A stretch of 64,000 nt of DNA from Neobacillus mesonae (GTDB lineage Bacteria > Bacillota > Bacilli > Paenibacillales > Paenibacillaceae). The notes beneath the pieces are model-generated. The model had not been told where the DNA came from and made no database searches. It saw only the letters and a list, made by a program, of their open reading frames with translations. Positions 58,832-64,000 of this stretch are shown one piece after another. The DNA lies in contig JAMBOW010000011.1 in the NCBI GenBank assembly GCA_023715865.1, positions 38,549-102,548 on the forward strand. Reading direction: 5' to 3'. How positions within the stretch are numbered: position 1 is the first letter of the stretch; every line of letters starts with the position of its first letter. The position numbers and the translations under genes were made by a program.

Positions 58832-60985
58832 ATGATCGAGAAAAATCAACTGAACGTACATAATGCCAACCTGTCGGCAGTTTCACAAGCTCAGCAGGAC
58901 TGGAAGCAATTCGATGCGAAGTATGCTTATGACAGTAACGACTTGGGTGCTCAGTATCACAATGGTTCCGTAACATTCAAACTGTGGGCACCGCTGGCCT
59001 CCAAGGTGGAGGTATGCCTTTACGATCCCATGGATGATTCTAAGCAGATCGGTCGCTTTTTGATGAATTCTTATGATCGAGGTATCTGGAGCATTGAACT
59101 TACGCCTGAGACTTTATCTGCAGATGACCTAAGAGGTTTTTACTATCAGTATGAAGTCACAAATCATGGGTTGACGAAAAAAGTGCTTGATCCCTATGCC
59201 AAATCTATGGCCCCGTCACGGGTGAACACCAAGGGAGAGCCGGGGGAGGATGGAGATCTCATCGGCAAGGCGGCGATTGTTGATTTGGATAGGACCCGTG
59301 ACGTGAATCTCCATTTTGCTTCTATTAAAGGGTACAACAAAAGAGAAGACGCCATCATATGGGAAATTCATGTCCGCGATTTTACTTCTGACCCCGGTAT
59401 AGAGGGAGAGCTTACGGCAAGATGGGGGACGTATAATGCATTTAAGGACAAGCTTGAATATATCAAGTCACTTGGGGTGACCCATATCCAGCTTCTGCCC
59501 GTTATGGCCTGGTACCTTGGAAATGAGCTGTGTATGGGGGAGAGAGAGCTTCATTACTCGGCACTCGACAATGAATATAACTGGGGATATGATCCGCACA
59601 ATTATTTCTCGCCGGATGGGGCTTATTCCGAAAATCCTGCTGATCCCGAGCTTCGCATTAAAGAGCTGAAATTGCTCTTTCATGCGATCCACGAGGCTGG
59701 GATGGGGGTCATTCTGGATGTCGTGTACACGCATATGGCGCTTCCTGAGTTTTTAAATGATATTGTTCCCGGTTACTATGCTTGGCAGAATGCAAAGGGA
59801 GAATTCATTGGAGGCTTTGGCAACAATCTTGCTACGGATCGGAAGATGGCGGAGAAGCTTATGGTGGATTCGGTAAAATACTGGTTCAGTGAATATAAAA
59901 TTGATGGCATGCGCTTCGATATGATGGGAGACGCAACTTATCCTGCCGTGCAAAATGCATGTGACGAAGCAGCCAAACTCAATCCCCAGGCTTTATTTAT
60001 TGGAGAAGGCTGGCGTACTTTTGCAGGGGATGAATCGAATCCTGCTCTAAAGGGGCTCGCTGCGGATCAGGATTGGATGGATAAGACGGACAGTGTCGGC
60101 GTTTTTTCGGATGAAATCCGGAACGAGCTAAAGTCTGGCTTCGGAAATGAAGGAGAACCGCGGTTTCTTACAGGCGGACCAAGAGACATTGAACTTATTT
60201 TTAAGAACATTAAGGCACAGCCTTCTAATATTCCGGCAGACAGTCCCGGAGATGTTGTGCAGTATATTGAAGCTCATGATAATTTAACGCTCTACGATGT
60301 GATCGCCATTTCTACGGACAAAGATCCGGAAATTCCAGAAGAGGACCTGGAGATTCATCAGCGGATCCGGATCGGAAATGTACTTGTGTTGACTTCTCAG
60401 GGTACCGTATTTTTGCATGGCGGACAGGAGTATGGAAGAACAAAGCAGTGGAGGTCTGAAGGGGTTCCGGAGCATAAGTTCCACGAATTCGCGTCGACTG
60501 CAGATAAAGTCCATTATTATATTAACGATTCTCATGACTCTACCGATGCTGTAAATATGTTTGAGTGGGCGAAAGCAACCGATAAACATCGTTACCCCAT
60601 CAATCATGAGACTCGGGAGCATCTTCAAGGTCTAATTGAACTGAGAAAAGCATCCGATGCTTTCCGTTTAGGCAGTATGGATTTGATAGACCGCCATGTA
60701 ACAAGAATTAAATCAGCGGACATTAGGAAGCAGGATCTTGTGATTGCATACAGCTGTGTATCAAGTGACGGAAGTGAAAGCTACTATGTGTTCATAAACG
60801 CAGACAAGAAGAAGAGAAAGCTTGCATTGGAGCATGATTTTACCCATTGCGAGATCATTGTAGATCAGAAACGAGCAGGCGTGACTACCCTGGATGATCC
60901 CAAAGGAGTACAGCTTTCTAAGGATGCTATTCTACTGGAGCCGCTAACCGCTGTTGTAATGAGGGAGAAGTTACAGAATCAATAA
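58832..60985 (+). CDS. pulA: Type I pullulanase
   Basis: A 717-residue GH13 debranching enzyme, no signal peptide, so intracellular. An N-terminal CBM48-like domain (about 35-130; VTFKLWAPLASKVEVCLY) precedes the (beta/alpha)8 barrel. The type I signature YNWGYDPHNYF is present. Catalytic residues: Asp363 in MRFDMM, Glu392 in FIGEGW and Asp483 in EAHDN. It hydrolyses alpha-1,6 branches of maltodextrins. GGGGGCACGAAG precedes the ATG. A MalR/CcpA-type operator overlaps its promoter. Confidence 0.96.
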   Translation: MIEKNQLNVHNANLSAVSQAQQDWKQFDAKYAYDSNDLGAQYHNGSVTFKLWAPLASKVEVCLYDPMDDSKQIGRFLMNSYDRGIWSIELTPETLSADDLRGFYYQYEVTNHGLTKKVLDPYAKSMAPSRVNTKGEPGEDGDLIGKAAIVDLDRTRDVNLHFASIKGYNKREDAIIWEIHVRDFTSDPGIEGELTARWGTYNAFKDKLEYIKSLGVTHIQLLPVMAWYLGNELCMGERELHYSALDNEYNWGYDPHNYFSPDGAYSENPADPELRIKELKLLFHAIHEAGMGVILDVVYTHMALPEFLNDIVPGYYAWQNAKGEFIGGFGNNLATDRKMAEKLMVDSVKYWFSEYKIDGMRFDMMGDATYPAVQNACDEAAKLNPQALFIGEGWRTFAGDESNPALKGLAADQDWMDKTDSVGVFSDEIRNELKSGFGNEGEPRFLTGGPRDIELIFKNIKAQPSNIPADSPGDVVQYIEAHDNLTLYDVIAISTDKDPEIPEEDLEIHQRIRIGNVLVLTSQGTVFLHGGQEYGRTKQWRSEGVPEHKFHEFASTADKVHYYINDSHDSTDAVNMFEWAKATDKHRYPINHETREHLQGLIELRKASDAFRLGSMDLIDRHVTRIKSADIRKQDLVIAYSCVSSDGSESYYVFINADKKKRKLALEHDFTHCEIIVDQKRAGVTTLDDPKGVQLSKDAILLEPLTAVVMREKLQNQ

Positions 60986-61064
60986 AGATTCAATAATAGA
61001 GGGAAATACAACAACACCTCGTATTTACTAACTCGAGACTCTTTTTGAGAAGGGGATATTTAAG

Positions 61065-61997
61065 ATGGGTGAGCATGTGTCTGAATCATTCAGCCTTAAC
61101 TTTGGGAAATACGAGGTACCCTCAGATTTACAGCTTCTTCTTTCTATAGAAGAAGAGCTTCGAGCTGTACATCCGCAAAGCTTGGATTTTGCTATGGGAC
61201 TTATCCTGGAAACGAGCAGTTTTAGATATTTTTGTACTCCCTGTGATGTAGTTGTTTTTGGCTCTAATGGCTGTGACGGCATTCATTATGGATATTTGAC
61301 TGATTTCGGAGAAGCGGAGAGCTTGGATGAAGCGCCTATTGTCTGCATCAGCCCTATGGACTTTGGAGATACCAATAAGCTGATCGCAAAGAATTTCAGA
61401 GATTTTCTTAGTCTTAATTTCACGGATAGCGCATTGTTTTTCAATCTCTTTGAGAGCGAGGACGCATACCGAGCACAAGCGAGCAAGTGGGAAGAAGAAG
61501 CCTTAGCATCACCCTATCGGAATACGCCGGAGGAGCAGAAGCTTAAAGCAGACTTACAAAAGAAAATTCGAGACGCTTTCGATCTTCCCATCATTGACAA
61601 TCCCTACACTTATATAGAAGAACTGCAGGCCGAGCGTGCTGCAAAAGCGTTATTCCATACTCAAGACACACTTCATATACTCACACGCAGTGTAGAGCAG
61701 ACCGAGATAAAAGAGGAAGATGCTCTTCTTGTACAGCAAATTGAGCCGGAGAATCATGAAGAGGTTGCAGTCTGGCTAGATAAATTGAGCCCCCCTGCTG
61801 CTCTCGCTTTAATTCGACATGTTGAGATGAATGATTCCGTAGAGTCAAGGCAAGTTCTGAAGCAATATTTGCAAGAGATCGGGTATGAAGATGAAGCTCT
61901 CAGGATGGAGATGGCTATTCAGAATCTTTCCCCAGATGAATCAGAATGGTTGTATTCTATTGAAACCACAGGCACCGTTTATATAAAGAATACTTGA
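61065..61997 (+). CDS. Hypothetical protein with SUKH/SMI1-like N-terminal half
   Basis: A 310-residue acidic cytoplasmic protein. Residues about 15-130 include VVVFGSNGCDGIHYGYLTDFGEAESLDEAPIVCISPMD, which reads like the SMI1/KNR4 (SUKH) fold common among immunity proteins, but the match is by eye only. The C-terminal half (about 140-300) is helical and Glu-rich. AGAAGGGGATATTTAAG precedes the ATG. No toxin gene is nearby, so an immunity role is not supported here. Confidence 0.65.
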   Translation: MGEHVSESFSLNFGKYEVPSDLQLLLSIEEELRAVHPQSLDFAMGLILETSSFRYFCTPCDVVVFGSNGCDGIHYGYLTDFGEAESLDEAPIVCISPMDFGDTNKLIAKNFRDFLSLNFTDSALFFNLFESEDAYRAQASKWEEEALASPYRNTPEEQKLKADLQKKIRDAFDLPIIDNPYTYIEELQAERAAKALFHTQDTLHILTRSVEQTEIKEEDALLVQQIEPENHEEVAVWLDKLSPPAALALIRHVEMNDSVESRQVLKQYLQEIGYEDEALRMEMAIQNLSPDESEWLYSIETTGTVYIKNT

Positions 61998-62013
61998 TAT
62001 TACTTACTATTGA

Positions 62014-62046
62014 TCCGAGCGGGCATAAAGCCTGACTCGGTTTTTT
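62014..62046 (+). terminator. Intrinsic terminator
   Basis: CCGAG and CTCGG enclose an inner GGC/GCC pairing, followed by seven T. Confidence 0.75.
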
Positions 62047-62077
62047 TATTTGAGTAAAATAACATGGAAATATTTAG

Positions 62078-62135
62078 TTGACGTGTTTGATAACCGCCGG
62101 TTATAATATAACCACAGGTTACTAACCATTGGTTA
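62078..62135 (+). promoter_or_regulatory. Promoter covered by three TAACC-N3-GGTTA operators
   Basis: Promoter TTGACG (62078-62083), 18 bases, TATAAT (62102-62107). Palindromes TAACC-N3-GGTTA lie at 62091-62103 (between the hexamers and into the -10), 62109-62121 (start site) and 62123-62135. Centres are 18 and 14 bases apart. The downstream TetR-family gene almost surely represses itself through them. Confidence 0.8.
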
Positions 62136-62156
62136 TCTATAAGGAGGAAAAGATGC

Positions 62157-62801
62157 ATGGTGCGTAAACAGGAAATGCGTTCGGAAGAAACGAGGCGGGC
62201 TATATTATCTGCGGCCGCAGATCTTTTTTCAAATCGAGGCTATGATGTGGTGTCCATGCGTGAAATTGCGAAAGCGGCGGGCTGCTCACATACAACGATC
62301 TATATTTACTTTAAAGACAAAGAAGCTTTGCTCCACGAAATGTCTGTGCCTGCTCTTCAAGAGTTAAAGTCACGGATGGAGAATGCGATAAACGACACGG
62401 GTAAAGAAGCTAGAGAAAGGCTTATTGAGGTAAGCTGGCGGTTTATATACTTTTGTTTACAGCATCGCAATATGAACACCATATTCTTTGGAGCGAATAC
62501 AGAGAGAGTAGACATAGAGCCGGAGCTACCGCTGAATAAACTTCGTAATGAAATATTCAACCTGCTTAAAAGAGGGATCGAACTTACTTTAGAATTTGAT
62601 AGTGAGAAGAATAAGGAGAAATTGTTGTCCTTCTCCCGAATATACTTCTACATGCTGCATGGAATTGTGGGAACATATCATCAATCGAGTGAAACAGCAG
62701 AGGAGCTGTGCGAGCGGCTTTTACCTACTTTTAAGGAATCGTTTGAAGTGATATTGATTGGTTTTGCTGAAAAGCTTAAAGATGGGGAGGGTACACGATG
62801 A
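62157..62801 (+). CDS. TetR-family transcriptional regulator
   Basis: A 214-residue regulator. The N-terminal helix-turn-helix (about 8-55) reads SEETRRAILSAAADLFSNRGYDVVSMREIAKAAGCSHTTIYIYFKDKEALL. The C-terminal 150 residues form the helical ligand-binding domain, with no recognisable subfamily. AAGGAGGAAAAGATGC precedes the ATG. It overlaps the metallo-hydrolase gene by 4 bases, so repressor and enzyme are made from one mRNA. The inducer may be the enzyme's substrate (inference). Confidence 0.93.
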   Translation: MVRKQEMRSEETRRAILSAAADLFSNRGYDVVSMREIAKAAGCSHTTIYIYFKDKEALLHEMSVPALQELKSRMENAINDTGKEARERLIEVSWRFIYFCLQHRNMNTIFFGANTERVDIEPELPLNKLRNEIFNLLKRGIELTLEFDSEKNKEKLLSFSRIYFYMLHGIVGTYHQSSETAEELCERLLPTFKESFEVILIGFAEKLKDGEGTR

Positions 62802-63469
62802 AGTTAGAACAGGTTTCTGAGCATATCTGGGCACTTAAAACATGGATGCTGTTTCCGGTTCGTGTATGGATTGTGGCGGAGGAGGATGGGGTGACTCTTG
62901 TGGATGCTGGAATGGGCTCAATGGCAAAAGGTATATTGCGAGCCGTTGAGCAGCTTGGACACGGGCCTATTAAACAAATTGTGCTGACGCACGGACATTC
63001 CGATCATGTTGGTGCTATCCCGTCTATAATGGAAAAGGCATCGATTCCAGTCGTTGTGCATCCAATAGAGATTCCTTATATGGAAGGAGATCATCCCTAT
63101 CCAGGCCGCAAAAAGGCAGCTGCTTCCCTCCCCAAAAAGATTGTAACCCCAATTGCAGTGGATCAGGATGGAAGTCTACAAAGCTTCGGGTCGTTAAAGA
63201 CATATCATACACCGGGGCACTCTCCGGGGCATGTCGTATACTATCACGAAAAAGATGGAGTTCTTTTAGCGGGCGATTTATTCACTTCTAAAATGGGCAA
63301 GCTCCATCGGCCTATGCCTATGTTTACTGCAGATATGCAGGAAGCGGTGCGAAGCAGCAGTATATTAAAGGTACTAAAGCCGCGAAGAGTCGAGGTCTGC
63401 CATGGCAAGCCGATATTTGAGGCTGCAGATCATTTAGATGAGTATGTGAGCATAGCATCCCAGATTTAA
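62798..63469 (+). CDS. MBL-fold metallo-hydrolase
   Basis: A 223-residue metallo-beta-lactamase-fold hydrolase. Metal site HGHSDHVG (HxHxDH), TPGHSPGHVVY, LLAGDLFT and the C-terminal VCHGKPI complete the usual ligand set. No signal peptide. Such enzymes hydrolyse thioesters, lactones or phosphodiesters; the substrate is unknown. Translationally coupled to the TetR-family repressor, which suggests that the pair answers a small molecule that the enzyme then degrades. Confidence 0.9.
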   Translation: MKLEQVSEHIWALKTWMLFPVRVWIVAEEDGVTLVDAGMGSMAKGILRAVEQLGHGPIKQIVLTHGHSDHVGAIPSIMEKASIPVVVHPIEIPYMEGDHPYPGRKKAAASLPKKIVTPIAVDQDGSLQSFGSLKTYHTPGHSPGHVVYYHEKDGVLLAGDLFTSKMGKLHRPMPMFTADMQEAVRSSSILKVLKPRRVEVCHGKPIFEAADHLDEYVSIASQI

Positions 63470-63495
63470 TGGAGTATAGTTACGGTGTATAAGTC

Positions 63496-63520
63496 GCCCA
63501 TCTTATAGATGGGCTTTTTA
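63496..63520 (+). terminator. Intrinsic terminator after metallo-hydrolase
   Basis: GCCCATC and GATGGGC form a perfect 7-bp stem with loop TTATA, followed by TTTTTATTT. Confidence 0.88.
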
Positions 63521-63633
63521 TTTATAAGGCCGAAGTTAGATTATTTATAACCTTTTTATTAGATAGGGGATTGTTCGTGTAGAACCGTGTTTAATATAGA
63601 TAATAGAGAAGTATATTTTTTTGAAAAAAAGTG

Positions 63634-63662
63634 TTGCATATTTTTTGTGTGCATGGTATATT
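63634..63662 (+). promoter_or_regulatory. rRNA operon promoter P1
   Basis: TTGCAT (63634-63639), 17 bases, TATATT (63657-63662), preceded by an A/T-rich stretch that could act as an UP element. Confidence 0.75.
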
Positions 63663-63750
63663 CTAATTCCGGCCAAGAAATAAGCCAGTAAGTAAGACTG
63701 GCAGGCAAGCTTCTGAAAAAGAAGTTAAAAAAACTTTTTAAAAAAAGAGC

Positions 63751-63779
63751 TTGCAATTCTGAACCGAACATGATATGAT
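63751..63779 (+). promoter_or_regulatory. rRNA operon promoter P2
   Basis: TTGCAA (63751-63756), 17 bases, TATGAT (63774-63779), preceded by long A and T runs (63725-63746) typical of an UP element. Tandem promoters are usual for Bacillales rRNA operons. Confidence 0.78.
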
Positions 63780-63824
63780 ATAAAAGTTGCTGACGACGAG
63801 AGTTGAAAGTAACGAAAACGAAGT

Positions 63825-63850
63825 TGATCTTTGAAAACTGAACAACGAGT
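63825..63850 (+). promoter_or_regulatory. rRNA leader boxA-like antitermination region
   Basis: TGATCTTTGAAAACTGAAC matches the conserved leader segment seen before Bacillus 16S genes (boxA core CTTTGAAAACTGAAC), where NusB/NusE load for antitermination. Confidence 0.7.
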
Positions 63851-63919
63851 GAGTATTAAATTGAGAACATTACGTTCTCGTCAGTTTTTCTAAATGAGCT
63901 TATCGCTCTTTTCAATAAC

Positions 63920-64000
63920 TTTATTGGAGAGTTTGATCCTGGCTCAGGACGAACGCTGGCGGCGTGCCTAATACATGCAAGTCGAGCGGACTTGACGGAG
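63920..64000 (+). rRNA. rrs: 16S ribosomal RNA, 5' end only
   Basis: GGAGAGTTTGATCCTGGCTC and GGACGAACGCTGGCGGCGTG are the universal 5' sequences of 16S rRNA. The V1 start GTCGAGCGGACTTGACGGAG is of the Paenibacillus type. The gene continues past the window. The 5' limit is set by likeness to Bacillus 16S (TTTAT-GGAGAGTTTGATC) and may be off by a few bases. Confidence 0.97.

Noticed and set aside
1..64000. Insertion sequences, prophage, integrases or CRISPR arrays
   Set aside because: No transposase, integrase, phage structural gene or repeat-spacer pattern was seen in any frame; the window reads as stable chromosome.

Overview
The window looks like chromosomal DNA of a Paenibacillus or close relative, a spore-forming, S-layer-bearing Firmicute. 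This rests on the 5' end of a 16S rRNA gene at the right edge, a tmRNA whose tag ends in ALAA, a Spo0E-like phosphatase, SLH-anchored surface proteins, GGAGG ribosome binding sites with many TTG/GTG starts, CcpA-type cre sites and intrinsic terminators after most operons. The genus is inferred from reading, not from a search.

Layout. 1-9981: a YesM-type sensor kinase (cut by the left edge) divergent from a carbohydrate operon: binding lipoprotein, two permeases, a TIM-barrel isomerase, two Gfo/Idh oxidoreductases, then NagB-like and NagA-like proteins with altered active sites. 10113-13608: smpB and ssrA (trans-translation), DUF488, an esterase, and a small gene coupled to a zeta-like kinase (candidate toxin-antitoxin pair). 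13676-14892 (minus): a tandem-repeat protein and a 58-residue protein. 15140-20315 (minus): a four-carbon sugar acid operon (KdgT-type permease, DUF1537 kinase, PdxA2) and its PrpR-like regulator, whose AAA+ domain is degenerate. 20463-21301: an Xre repressor divergent from a Spo0E-like phosphatase across three palindromic operators. 21638-24427: a domain-swapped GH3 beta-glucosidase behind two LacI/CcpA-type operators.

24606-30789 is one of the two most interesting loci. A VWA/MucBP/SLH surface adhesin carrying PLPPVP motifs lies convergent to a secreted Pro-Pro endopeptidase (PPEP). The adhesin leader has one class-I c-di-GMP riboswitch and the protease leader has two in tandem, so the second messenger appears to control both the adhesin and the enzyme expected to cut it from the cell.

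30941-38496: two ECF sigma/anti-sigma pairs, a degenerate ABC-LytTR fusion regulator next to an ABC exporter, and pyroglutamyl peptidase. 38868-43629: a soluble chemoreceptor behind a SigD-like promoter, and a LytS/LytTR pair next to a YhjX-like transporter, resembling the pyruvate-sensing YpdAB-YhjX unit of E. coli. 44181-51166, the second major locus: two WYL-domain regulators divergent from an RNA-repair operon (RlaP nucleotidyltransferase, Hen1 2'-O-methyltransferase, Pnkp kinase-phosphatase-ligase).

51364-63469 is mixed: an LprI-like lipoprotein, uridine kinase, a beta-hydroxyacid dehydrogenase, a DJ-1/PfpI protein, a nitroreductase, an OmpR-type two-component pair divergent from YceI, type I pullulanase, a SUKH-like protein, and a TetR-metallo-beta-lactamase-fold operon with three tandem operators. 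The window ends in two rRNA promoters and the start of 16S rRNA.
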